Assembly (NCBI GenBank): GCA_965116785.1
Contig: OZ220731.1
Span: forward strand, 744,001 to 808,000
Direction of reading: 5' to 3'
From: Bin87 sp965116785
GTDB taxonomy: Bacteria > Chloroflexota > Dehalococcoidia > Lucifugimonadales > UBA3495
Length of the DNA stretch: 64,000 bases
Both the position numbers and the translations under genes were made by a program. The notes below the pieces were generated by a model. It had not been told where the DNA came from, made no database searches, and saw nothing but the letters and a program-made list of their open reading frames with translations. Below, in pieces: positions 1-7,479 of this stretch; position 1 is the stretch's first letter; each line of letters starts with the position of its first letter.

Positions 1-719
1 ACCAGGTCAGCGAGGGCCGGTTCATTTACGGCCCGGGCGCCCGCACTCGCGGCTCCGACGAACGGCGGGAATACTTCTACGAGTACCTGGAGCTCCTGAA
101 GCAACTCTGGGAAGAGGACCGCTTCTCCGGGTTCGAGGGCAAGTACTTCAACTATCCCGCCTTCTACGAAGACTACATGAGCATCCCCAAGCCGGTACAG
201 AAGCCGATGCCCATGCTGCTGCCCGTGGACAGCCAGGAGAGCTTCGTGCCCATGGGCGAGCACGGATATCGGATCGCCATCGGGGCGGGCAGCTCACCCC
301 ACAACCTGCGCGGATCGGCCATCCTGCGTCAGGACGTCCAGGACTATCGCAAGGCATGGTACGATGCCGGCCACGAGGGCGAGCCCAGCACGGTGGTGCG
401 CGTGCCCACACTGGTCGCTGACACGCAGGAAAAGGCCGACCGCCGGGTCGACGACCTGATGAACCTGGCCCGCATCTACTACGCCGGCCGTCTCGCCATT
501 GGCAGCACCGACGCGGGGAGCGCTGGTCCCGAGGCTACCCAGGAGGTCAACCTTTTTGGCACGCCGGCGGAAGTGGTCGAGAAGATCCACATGTTCCGCG
601 AGGCTTTCACCACCGACGAGATCATGTTCGAGTGCAACTGGACGTCGTCGGTTCCCCGCGAGGTGGTCATGGACACCCTGAAGTGCATTTCCGAGGATGT
701 GATACCGCACTTCAAGTAG
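1..719 (+). CDS. LLM-class flavin-dependent oxidoreductase, 5' partial
   Basis: The reading frame is open from base 3 to the TAG at 717-719 (238 codons visible), so the start lies outside the window. The visible N-terminal part reads QVSEGRFIYGPGARTRG followed by a Tyr/Glu-rich helix, which fits the middle of a bacterial luciferase-like (F420/FMN) TIM-barrel monooxygenase, and the C-terminal half carries NLFGTPAEVVEKI and a final helix typical of that family. Such enzymes oxidise organic substrates with reduced flavin and oxygen; the substrate cannot be read from sequence. A GC-rich hairpin follows the stop. Expected full length is about 330-380 residues, so roughly a third is missing. Confidence 0.85.
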   Translation, partial: QVSEGRFIYGPGARTRGSDERREYFYEYLELLKQLWEEDRFSGFEGKYFNYPAFYEDYMSIPKPVQKPMPMLLPVDSQESFVPMGEHGYRIAIGAGSSPHNLRGSAILRQDVQDYRKAWYDAGHEGEPSTVVRVPTLVADTQEKADRRVDDLMNLARIYYAGRLAIGSTDAGSAGPEATQEVNLFGTPAEVVEKIHMFREAFTTDEIMFECNWTSSVPREVVMDTLKCISEDVIPHFK

Positions 720-743
720 ACGTCAAGCACCCCGGCTCTTGCT

Positions 744-779
744 CCCGCCCCGAGGTCAACGACAACGGGGCGGGTTGTT
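744..779 (+). terminator. Rho-independent terminator after the monooxygenase
   Basis: A perfect 9-bp stem (CCCGCCCCG at 744-752 with CGGGGCGGG at 766-774) encloses a 13-nt loop and is followed by TTGTTA. It sits 24 bases after the monooxygenase stop. Confidence 0.65.
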
Positions 780-805
780 ATGTAGCATGGGATAAAGAGC
801 TGGAA

Positions 806-1165
806 ATGGGCACATTTTCGACAACCGTGAGAGTCGGCAATCCCGCCGGCGGCGATACTTTTGAAATGCAAGCGCCGGTATCCACCGGCGCTTCGCACTC
901 CATGTTCCCGGCGTCACTGCTGGACGGGCTACGCATAGATCGCCGCTCGCAAATTGACGGCACTCTTGCCGACGGCAGCGAAGTATCTTATTGGACCGGG
1001 TGGGCGCTGATCGGGATAGATGGAGAGGAAGGTACCTGCCGGGTGATATTTGGGCCGGAGGGTGAAGGCAACAGCGTGGTTGGAGCGACCACCCTCCAGA
1101 TGTTGTTGTTCAAGTTGGACCCAGTTCGGGAGGTATTGGAACCCACAACGCGAGTACGTCTCTGA
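806..1165 (+). CDS. Retropepsin-like aspartic protease family protein, catalytic Asp missing
   Basis: This 119-residue protein starts MGTFSTTVRVGNPAGGD and has the layout of the small single-domain clan AA (retropepsin-like) proteins common in Chloroflexota: a beta strand, the flap-side motif, ADGSEVSYWTGWALI, then GATTLQMLLFKLDPV near the end (hydrophobic-hydrophobic-Gly motif). The usual catalytic motif is [VL]DTGA; here it reads VSTGASHSMFP, so Ser stands where the Asp should be. The start at ATG 806 is chosen because the in-frame codons further upstream overlap the monooxygenase and its terminator; the ribosome site is weak. If the family alignment is right the protein is probably inactive as a protease, or it binds rather than cleaves. 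It ends 31 bases from a convergent gene. Confidence 0.7.
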   Translation: MGTFSTTVRVGNPAGGDTFEMQAPVSTGASHSMFPASLLDGLRIDRRSQIDGTLADGSEVSYWTGWALIGIDGEEGTCRVIFGPEGEGNSVVGATTLQMLLFKLDPVREVLEPTTRVRL

Positions 1166-1196
1166 TACGGTCCGGTCCAGCGGGATCCCCTCGCTG

Positions 1197-1723
1197 TTAT
1201 TGCTGCTGCACGAAGCGGCGGTAGACCTCCTCTTCGGCCAAAGCTTCCTGGTCGAACCAGTTGTCGTCGATTACTTTGTAGATTGCATTGAGCCGCTCCA
1301 GGAGCAGTTTGGTCAACAGCAGCGTGTCCAGTGGGGTCTGCGGGAGGATGCTGTCGTCCTTCAGGGTGAGGACGGCTTCGGACATGGCCCGGATGAGCTC
1401 AACCGTGCCAACGTGAGTGGCGTTGCCCCGCGCCGTGGCCAAGCTGTGGTAGACGGACGAAACCGCGTGCTGCTTCAGGAGCATTCCCAGGGTGCGGTTG
1501 GGGTCGTCGATCGGTATCCCGCGGATGGCGGCGGCGTTGCTGAAGGACTGCTGGAGGGCCAGGATGTCGTTGTCGTTTTCCACGGCCGCGCGGGCGAATG
1601 TGTTGATGACACGCGTGATATTGTCGGCGCGTTCCAGCCACCGTCCCATCCAGACAGGTTGTACACCCTGGAATCGGTGAGCCGCCGGTCGGGACGAAAG
1701 GCGATTGACCTGGGTTCTACCAT
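1197..1723 (-). CDS. Alpha-E domain protein (DUF403-like), apparent frameshift
   Basis: The frame from ATG 1649 encodes 150 residues starting MGRWLERADNITRVINTFARA, the conserved ER-motif opening of the alpha-E family, normally preceded by a segment like DSRVAENLYW. That missing segment is present just upstream in another frame (LTDSRVYNL, frame opened by ATG 1723) and the two join if one base is restored in the Tyr codon before TGG ATG near 1652-1656. I therefore mark the gene from 1723 with a single-base deletion or sequence error; an intact product may instead be read only from 1649. Family members are helical proteins of unknown biochemistry found with circularly permuted ATP-grasp and transglutaminase genes, exactly as here: the transglutaminase ends 47 bases upstream. 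Confidence 0.8.
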
Positions 1724-1770
1724 GTTGGGAAAGACTCCTGTCAGTGGTTGGGGCAGGGGCAGAATTGCGT

Positions 1771-2682
1771 TCACGGCGCCGGATGGTCGGCGGGCAGCAG
1801 TTGCAGAGCGTCGTCGACGGAAATCGCGTCGCGGTTGAAGAAGACCTCGGCCGTGGTGAAGTCGAGGCGCCCGTCGCCGCGAGAAATGAACGAGCCGGAG
1901 ACGGGTGGGACTTCCGAGTAGTCGCGTCCGATGCCGAATTTCAGGTAATCGGCCCCGAGGTAGATCATGACGCCGCGGGTTGGATCGGCGGGCAGCCAGC
2001 CCAGGTGCGGGTGCAGGAACTCCACCCAGGCGTGGGTCTCGCCGGGCTGGCGGGTGAGCAGGCCGCTGACGTACCTTGCCGGGATGCCGAGTGCGCGCAG
2101 CATGGCCAGGCAGAGGTGAGCCTGGTCCTGGCAGACGCCGCGCATGGAGACGAGGACGTCGGCTGCGGTCGTGTTGACCGAGGTGTAGCCACGTTCGTAG
2201 CGGACGTTGGCGTAGATCCACTGCACCACGTTCCCCACCGTTTCGAGCAGGTTACTCCCTCCGGCCGCCGCTTCCTGCGCGACGACCTCGACGCTCGTTG
2301 GGTCGGACAGCCGAGAGGCGGACAGGAACTCCTGGGCCTCCAAGCCATACTCGATGGCTCCAAGCGCCAGGTCGGATACATCGGGATAGTGTTGGTTCAG
2401 GCAGACTTTTCCGGTGACGGCGATGATCAGAGCGTGGTGCGGCGTGGTTACTCTGACGCGGTGGACAGTGTTTCCCAATCGGTCCGGATACTCGATCTGT
2501 CGACCCTGCGGGAAGGTGGCCACGGCGCAGGGCCCCGGCGTTTGGTAGTTGTCGGCGAAAGGAGACAGCCGGAGGAAATTGTCGTTCTGCACCACTATGT
2601 CGGAGTAGGAATAGCGCGCAACGTAGGCATAGTGCACCGGGATCGGCTCGACGGCTATCGGACCACCCAGCTCGGTTTGCAT
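1771..2682 (-). CDS. Transglutaminase-like cysteine protease family protein
   Basis: This 303-residue protein has a bacterial transglutaminase N-terminal beta domain (about residues 10-110, HYAYVARYSYSD onward) and a transglutaminase core with a readable triad: Cys in RGVCQDQAHL, His in GETHAWVEF and Asp in LPADPTRG. The start at ATG 2682 is picked because AGGAGG lies 5 bases before it; the gene then overlaps the end of the ATP-grasp gene by 28 bases, which suggests translational coupling. Family members act as proteases, amidases or crosslinkers; together with alpha-E and ATP-grasp partners they are thought to form a peptide-modifying or peptide-synthesising set whose product is unknown. No signal peptide is seen, so it is likely cytoplasmic. 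Confidence 0.9.
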   Translation of the reverse strand: MQTELGGPIAVEPIPVHYAYVARYSYSDIVVQNDNFLRLSPFADNYQTPGPCAVATFPQGRQIEYPDRLGNTVHRVRVTTPHHALIIAVTGKVCLNQHYPDVSDLALGAIEYGLEAQEFLSASRLSDPTSVEVVAQEAAAGGSNLLETVGNVVQWIYANVRYERGYTSVNTTAADVLVSMRGVCQDQAHLCLAMLRALGIPARYVSGLLTRQPGETHAWVEFLHPHLGWLPADPTRGVMIYLGADYLKFGIGRDYSEVPPVSGSFISRGDGRLDFTTAEVFFNRDAISVDDALQLLPADHPAP

Positions 2683-4031
2683 GATCCTCCTGACGAGTTG
2701 TTGGTGACCCGGTTGTTCGCCTCGGAAACGCGGGTGAGCCCACCGGGGAAAACTGTGACCTCGCCCCGGCCGTTTTGCACCGCGAACACGCGCAGGTCGA
2801 CGTGGCGCTCCTCGAATTCGCCACTGGTCCCGTCGAAGACAAGATGTCGGGAGAAGTCCAAAGTATCCTGGGCGATGAAAACCTGGGGGTGCTCGATCAA
2901 CTGTTGAGACAGGCGGCTGCGGTAACCCTTGTCCAAATCGGGCATGATGAACACACCCAATCCGCCGTATCCCTGGCGTGTCTTCAGCACCAGACTGTCC
3001 AGGTTTTGCAGGACGTGCTGGCGGTTTTCGGGTGACCGCAGGTTGTAGTTCCTGGCCGGTTCCAGGATGGCCTCTTCTCCCAGATAGGCTTTTATCATAT
3101 CGGGCACCCAAAGGAACACCAGCTTGTCGTCGCAGGCGCCGGTGCCCATGGCGTTGACGAGCACGACTTTGTGCTCCAGGTAGGCTTCGGTGAGTCCGGG
3201 AACGAAAAGCTCGAGGTCCTCCACGCGGCGGTGAACGAGGTCGATTTCGAAATCGCCATCCAGGCAGCGAGCCCACAAACGCCCATTGTGCCCGATGTAA
3301 AGGTCCGAGCCTTCCACGAGGGGTATGCCCAGCAGCTCGGAAAGGTACCGGTGCTCAAAGAAAGCGGACCCGAACTTGCTGTCGGTGAGCAGCACGCAGA
3401 CGGGCGCGTCGACGTCACACAGCGAGGCGAACATGTCGAGGTAGGTGGAGCGGATGTTGTATGGCACGATGTCGTAGCCACCGGCGAGTTCGGGCAATAT
3501 GTCCAACCCGATTTGGGCGGCCTTGAGTTGGTAGGCGATACCCGATGGCATGCGCAGGTTGTCTTCCAGGATGACATACCGGCCGTCACCCATGTGCACC
3601 AGGTCGATTCCGTAGATGTGAACAAAGACGTCGGATGCCGGCCGGAAGCCCTGGAGTTCGGGGTTGTAATACTGGCGGGAGTACATGACGTCGGGGGGAA
3701 CGACCTGCTGGTCTCCGCAGTAAAGGTCCAGCAGGAAGTGGTTGATGGCTCTGAGGCGCTGGGCGACGCCGCGGGAGATAGTGTCCCATTCGGCGGTGGG
3801 GATCAGGCGGGGGAGCCAGTCGGTGGGAACGGTGCGGAACTCCCGAGGGTCGAGCATGAAGGTGAACCCGTCCAGCGCGGCGCTGTCGTCGGCTTGTCGC
3901 CAATGCTGCTGCAGTTCTGGAAGGCCGAGGTTGTGCAAGCTTTCCATGAGGGGTTGGTAGACGGAACGAGTGGTTCCGTCGGGATTCAGGTGCTCGTTCA
4001 ACGATGGTTTGGAAATGTCACGGGTCAGCAT
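2655..4031 (-). CDS. Circularly permuted ATP-grasp protein
   Basis: This 458-residue protein matches the circularly permuted ATP-grasp type 2 family (DUF404/DUF407): RQYYNPELQGF near residue 120, then HIYGIDLVHMGDGRYVILEDN (the Asp/Glu metal and ATP-binding segment), GYDIVPYNIRSTYLDM, VVLVNAMGTGACDDK, VLKTRQGYGGLGVFI (Lys and Gly loop) and ERHVDLRVFAV near the C-terminus. ATP-grasp enzymes join a carboxylate to an amine or thiol through an acyl phosphate; the substrate of this family is not known. It is the first gene of a minus-strand operon with the transglutaminase and alpha-E genes. The start at ATG 4031 has only a weak ribosome site. Confidence 0.92.
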   Translation of the reverse strand: MLTRDISKPSLNEHLNPDGTTRSVYQPLMESLHNLGLPELQQHWRQADDSAALDGFTFMLDPREFRTVPTDWLPRLIPTAEWDTISRGVAQRLRAINHFLLDLYCGDQQVVPPDVMYSRQYYNPELQGFRPASDVFVHIYGIDLVHMGDGRYVILEDNLRMPSGIAYQLKAAQIGLDILPELAGGYDIVPYNIRSTYLDMFASLCDVDAPVCVLLTDSKFGSAFFEHRYLSELLGIPLVEGSDLYIGHNGRLWARCLDGDFEIDLVHRRVEDLELFVPGLTEAYLEHKVVLVNAMGTGACDDKLVFLWVPDMIKAYLGEEAILEPARNYNLRSPENRQHVLQNLDSLVLKTRQGYGGLGVFIMPDLDKGYRSRLSQQLIEHPQVFIAQDTLDFSRHLVFDGTSGEFEERHVDLRVFAVQNGRGEVTVFPGGLTRVSEANNRVTNNSSGGSCKPSWVVR

Positions 4032-4193
4032 GTGCCACCAATTCCTGAGCGAGGATGAGCTTCGAACGGTCGGGTACGAGCGCTGTTAGCCACGATCCGA
4101 ACATCGATCGACGACCGCCGCATATTGGGTTACTCGAGCGGTGTTGCGGTTGGATTAACGATTTGTAACAAACCGATGTGCCACGGCGGTGGA

Positions 4194-4242
4194 TTTGACC
4201 TGGGGAGAGGATACCTGGCGAGCCTGTTGCTCGCCGGTCAAA
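4194..4242 (+). ncRNA. Possible structured RNA element (nested stems)
   Basis: TTTGACC (4194-4200) pairs with GGTCAAA (4236-4242), and directly inside it GGCGAGC (4217-4223) pairs with GCTCGCC (4229-4235) around a CTGTT loop. The two helices stack on the 3' side without a gap, while a 16-base purine-rich bulge (4201-4216) sits on the 5' side. I recognise no known riboswitch or small RNA family; strand is uncertain because inverted repeats fold on both strands. Confidence 0.3.
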
Positions 4243-4292
4243 CAGGGAGTTGCGAACATGGCAACCCGAAGCGTGGCCGCTGCGAAGGCGGC

Positions 4293-4322
4293 ATGGATCC
4301 CGGCCCAGGCCCGGAACGACAC
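4293..4322. repeat. REP-like imperfect palindrome
   Basis: The segment ATGGATCCCGGCCCAGGCC continues CCGGAACGAC and resembles the widespread intergenic element of the type TGGATCCCGG-N-CCGGGATGACG. Only one copy was noticed in the window, so the assignment rests on resemblance alone. Confidence 0.3.
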
Positions 4323-4475
4323 TTTGACGTGCCAGCAAACCGTCAGGTGCAATGCGCAGGGGTTGTGTTCCCGCGCGCAAAATGGGGTCGACAGACCCCT
4401 GAATCAGGGAGCTGTAAACTGGATCAACGTGCGCGTGTACGGGCATTCCGCAGTGTGGCGCGAGCGTCCCCGCTT

Positions 4476-4503
4476 TTCGCCAAATGGGCGGTTATGCTAT
4501 ACT
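4476..4503 (+). promoter_or_regulatory. Putative sigma70-like promoter for tig
   Basis: A good -10 box TATACT lies at 4498-4503; the matching -35 region (TTCGCC at 4476-4481, spacer 16) is weak. Placement 85 bases before the tig start fits a leader carrying the hairpin at 4515-4546. Confidence 0.4.
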
Positions 4504-4514
4504 CGGCTACGTTC

Positions 4515-4546
4515 GCGGGCAGGCCGGTATCGACCACCCTGCCCGC
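4515..4546 (+). promoter_or_regulatory. Leader hairpin upstream of tig
   Basis: GCGGGCAGG (4515-4523) and CCTGCCCGC (4538-4546) form a perfect 9-bp stem with a 14-base loop in the presumed tig leader. It has no T tract after it, so it is more likely a leader structure than a terminator. Confidence 0.4.
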
Positions 4547-4587
4547 CGTTTCATGTAGATTCACACGGGTACAGGAGCGTATCAGCG

Positions 4588-6033
4588 TTGAAGGTCACGA
4601 GGGACAACTCATCACCAATTGAGGTCACGCTGACGGTGGAATTGGCCACAGAGGATGAGAATCCTTTCATTGACCGCTCGTACCGGCGGGTGGTTTCGCG
4701 GCTCAATATTCCTGGATTCCGGCGAGGACGGGCCCCGCGGCACATCGTGGAGAGCATGATGGGCCGGACCGCGCTGCTGCAGGAAGCGCTGGAGTTCATG
4801 GTGCCCGAGACGCTCGACAAGGTCCTGCAGGACGAAGAGGTTTCGGCATTCGGGGAGCCCAGCATCGAAGTGACCGAGCTCGAGCCGGTGTCATTCACCG
4901 CGACAGTGCCATTGGAACCGACGGTGGACCTGGGAGACTATCGCGAAATCCGAGTGGACGCAGACCCGGCCGAGGTGACGGAGGAAGAGGTTGACGGGGT
5001 CCTGGACCGAGTTCGCGACGAACAGGCGGTGTGGGAGCCGGTGGAAAGGGCCGCCGAGTACGGCGACCGTCTGAACCTGAACGTCCTCGGGACGATGGAT
5101 GAGGAAACGGTGGTCGAGGACGAGGACGTCGAGTACATTCCCAACGAGGAAAATGTGCTGCCCTTCCCTGGTTTTGCACCCAATCTGGTCGGGATGTCTG
5201 AGGACGACGAAAGTGAATTCACGGTCACGGTGCCGGAAGACTACCCGCGTGAACAATATGCGGGCAAGGACATCCAGTTCAAGGTGTCGGTACTGTCGGT
5301 GAAGGAAAAGTCGGTGCCGGAACTGGACGACGAGTTCGCCAAGTCCGTCGGGGACGGGTTCGATGACCTCGAAGCGCTGCGGGACAACATTCGGGAATCG
5401 TTGACTAGCCAGGCGGAGAACGCCGCGCGCAACGATCTGGAGCAGAAGAGCTTGGAAGCGCTGTGCGACGTGGCGGTGGTTAACGCATCCCCGCTCCTGT
5501 TCGAACGGGAACTGGAGGCGATGCAGGCTGACCGGGAACGGATGCTGCGGCAGCAGGGGCTGGATCTCCCGACGTACCTGCGGTTCATGGGCAAGTCGCC
5601 GGACGAATTCCTCGACGAGATGCGCCCCAACGCCGAACGCCGCCTGGTCAGCGCTCTGGTGATGCGAAAGCTCGCGGAAGTTGAAGAGATCGAGATTTCC
5701 GATGATGACGTTCAATCGGAAACCGACCGATTGTTGGGGCTGTCTTCCGGAGATGAGGAGCAGGACGAGACCAACCTCGATTCGTTGCGGGAGTTTCTCG
5801 GGTCGGAATCGACCCGGGACAACATCCGCTCGACGCTGCACAGCCGTCGGGTCATGGAACGACTGACGGACATCGTCCAGGGCAAACTGAACGAGGATAG
5901 CGACGATGAAGCCGGCGCGACGGCCGACGAATCCGAACCGACCAACGGACCGGATGCCGCTGAGGCCGTTGAAACCACCAATGCAAGCGATGGGGATGCC
6001 ACCGCAGGCGACGAGGCGGAGGAACGGGAATGA
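4588..6033 (+). CDS. tig: Trigger factor
   Basis: This is the ribosome-associated chaperone and peptidyl-prolyl isomerase that meets nascent chains at the exit tunnel. The N-terminal ribosome-binding domain is clear (ELATEDENPFIDRSYRRVV, then IPGFRRGRAPRHIVE holding the GFRxGxxP signature near residues 46-55), followed by a PPIase region (DRLNLNVLGTMDEE to FPGFAPNLVGM) and a helical C-terminal domain. The start is TTG 4588, with GGAG ten bases upstream; no ATG lies nearby in frame. At 481 residues it is somewhat long for the family because of a highly acidic, low-complexity tail of about 45 residues. It overlaps the upstream in-frame start option of clpP (ATGA) and opens a tig-clpP-clpP-clpX operon, a conserved arrangement. 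Confidence 0.93.
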   Translation: MKVTRDNSSPIEVTLTVELATEDENPFIDRSYRRVVSRLNIPGFRRGRAPRHIVESMMGRTALLQEALEFMVPETLDKVLQDEEVSAFGEPSIEVTELEPVSFTATVPLEPTVDLGDYREIRVDADPAEVTEEEVDGVLDRVRDEQAVWEPVERAAEYGDRLNLNVLGTMDEETVVEDEDVEYIPNEENVLPFPGFAPNLVGMSEDDESEFTVTVPEDYPREQYAGKDIQFKVSVLSVKEKSVPELDDEFAKSVGDGFDDLEALRDNIRESLTSQAENAARNDLEQKSLEALCDVAVVNASPLLFERELEAMQADRERMLRQQGLDLPTYLRFMGKSPDEFLDEMRPNAERRLVSALVMRKLAEVEEIEISDDDVQSETDRLLGLSSGDEEQDETNLDSLREFLGSESTRDNIRSTLHSRRVMERLTDIVQGKLNEDSDDEAGATADESEPTNGPDAAEAVETTNASDGDATAGDEAEERE

Positions 6034-6068
6034 CGTTCGGCCGCCCACCATTCCAGGAGAACCTAGAG

Positions 6069-6716
6069 ATGCCACGAAGTTCCAACCCATCGGGTATGGT
6101 ACCCCCTTCGAATGTGATCCCCGGGATTATCCGGCCCACCACCGAGGGCGAGCGCGCCTTCAACCCGTACTCACTGCTGCTGCAGGCGCGGATCATCTAC
6201 TTGGGCACGCCGGTGGACGATGACATTTCCAACGCGATCGTGTCGCAGTTGCTGTACCTCAGCTGGGAGAACCCTGACGAGGACATCAGCCTGTACATCA
6301 ACTCGCCGGGCGGCTCGGTGCTGGACGGGATGGCGATATACGACACCATGCAGTTGATCAAGCCGGACGTGGCGACGATCTGCCTCGGCAAGGCCGCCAG
6401 CATGGGCGCGGTTCTGCTGTCCGGCGGAAAGAAGGGCAAGCGGTACTGCACGCGGAACTCAACAGTGCTGATCCACCAGGTGATGGGAGGGATCCAGGGC
6501 TCGGCGTCGGATATCGAGATCACGGCCCAGGAGATCCTGCGCCTGCGGGAGCGACTGAACACCATTCTGTCGGAGAACTGCGACCAGCCATTTGACAAGG
6601 TTTCGCGTGACTCCGACCGCGACTATTGGATGGATGCGGAAACTGCGGTCTCATACGGGATCGTCGACCACGTAATGGACACGCTTCCGGACTCCTTCAA
6701 CCGAGTTTTCGGCTAA
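6069..6716 (+). CDS. clpP: ATP-dependent Clp protease proteolytic subunit (first copy)
   Basis: The 215-residue product is a ClpP serine peptidase subunit. The catalytic triad is readable: Ser in GKAASMGAVLL, His in VLIHQVMGG and Asp in RDSDRDYWM. IYLGTPVDDDISNAIVSQLLYL and INSPGGSV (oxyanion region) are also conserved. ATG 6069 is preferred because AGGAG lies nine bases upstream; an ATG at 6030 overlapping the tig stop as ATGA is an alternative that adds 13 residues. ClpP forms two stacked heptamers fed by ClpX, whose gene lies two genes downstream. A second, distinct clpP follows after 71 bases, which suggests a mixed ClpP1P2 barrel. Confidence 0.95.
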   Translation: MPRSSNPSGMVPPSNVIPGIIRPTTEGERAFNPYSLLLQARIIYLGTPVDDDISNAIVSQLLYLSWENPDEDISLYINSPGGSVLDGMAIYDTMQLIKPDVATICLGKAASMGAVLLSGGKKGKRYCTRNSTVLIHQVMGGIQGSASDIEITAQEILRLRERLNTILSENCDQPFDKVSRDSDRDYWMDAETAVSYGIVDHVMDTLPDSFNRVFG

Positions 6717-6787
6717 CCGATGCTGCGCCGATGCATAAGCGCGCGACCTGTCCTGCTGGCGCGCGCAACCAATATCAGGAGACCGTG

Positions 6788-7438
6788 ATGGTTGTTCCCT
6801 TCGAAGATTCCCCACTGCTGCAACCCACCAACATCGTACCGATGGTCATCGAGACCAGCCCACGGGGCGAGCGGGCCTTTGATATCTACTCGCTGCTCCT
6901 GAGGGAGCGGATCATCTACCTGGGAACGCCGATCACAGACCAGGTCGCCAACGTGATCATCGCGCAGTTGTTGTACCTTGAGCGCGAGGACAGCGCCCGC
7001 GACATCAGCCTGTACATCAACAGCCCGGGCGGATATATCGCGTCGGGGTTGGCCATCCTGGATACGATGCACCTGATCAATTCTCCGGTATCGACCATAT
7101 GCGTCGGCACCGCAGCAAGCATGGCGACGGTGTTGCTGGCCAACGGAATAAAGGGCAAGCGCTATTGCCTGGCCAATTCGACCGTGCATATGCATCAACC
7201 CAACGTGGGTTCGTTCCAGGGTCAAGCCGCGGATATCGAGATCCAGGCGAAGGAGATCGTCCGCCTGAAGGAACGGCTAACGAAAATCCTCTCGGACGCA
7301 ACGGGGCAGGAAGTCGAAAAGATTGCCGACGACACCGACCGGGATTTCTTCCTGACAGCCGAAGAAGCGGTAGAGTACGGGCTGGTGGACGAGATACTGG
7401 GGATACAGGCGCAAGAAGAGACCGCGGAAGCCGCGTAA
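6788..7438 (+). CDS. clpP: ATP-dependent Clp protease proteolytic subunit (second copy)
   Basis: This second ClpP subunit (216 residues) keeps the full triad: Ser in GTAASMATVLL, His in VHMHQPNVG and Asp in DDTDRDFFLTAEEAVEYGL, the last stretch being very close to the ClpP consensus. It differs from the upstream copy at the N-terminus (MVVPFEDSPLLQPTNIVP) and has a short acidic tail. The ribosome site AGGAG at 6777-6781 sits six bases before ATG 6788. Both copies look active, unlike some cyanobacterial ClpR pairs. The classic PxVxE propeptide region is present only as MVIETSPRGERAFDIYS, so an autoprocessed N-terminus is possible. Confidence 0.95.
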   Translation: MVVPFEDSPLLQPTNIVPMVIETSPRGERAFDIYSLLLRERIIYLGTPITDQVANVIIAQLLYLEREDSARDISLYINSPGGYIASGLAILDTMHLINSPVSTICVGTAASMATVLLANGIKGKRYCLANSTVHMHQPNVGSFQGQAADIEIQAKEIVRLKERLTKILSDATGQEVEKIADDTDRDFFLTAEEAVEYGLVDEILGIQAQEETAEAA

Positions 7439-7479
7439 CGGTCGGACACCGATCCATCCATCCGTCGGAGGACGCACCG

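Larger units (their letters stand above)
4032..4587. other. Non-coding region with several hairpins, between divergent ATP-grasp and tig genes
   Basis: No convincing coding frame is seen in these 556 bases. They contain a nested structure at 4194-4242, a small hairpin GTTGC/GCAAC at 4249-4265, a REP-like imperfect palindrome around 4293-4322, a GGGGTC/GACCCC hairpin at 4384-4399, a sigma70-like -10 box near 4498-4503 and a 9-bp hairpin in the tig leader. Both flanking genes read outward, so two promoters are expected here. Confidence 0.6.

Noticed and set aside
1050..1838. Plus-strand frame of 262 codons
   Set aside because: It runs through the alpha-E gene and part of the transglutaminase in antisense; alpha-E homology is strong.
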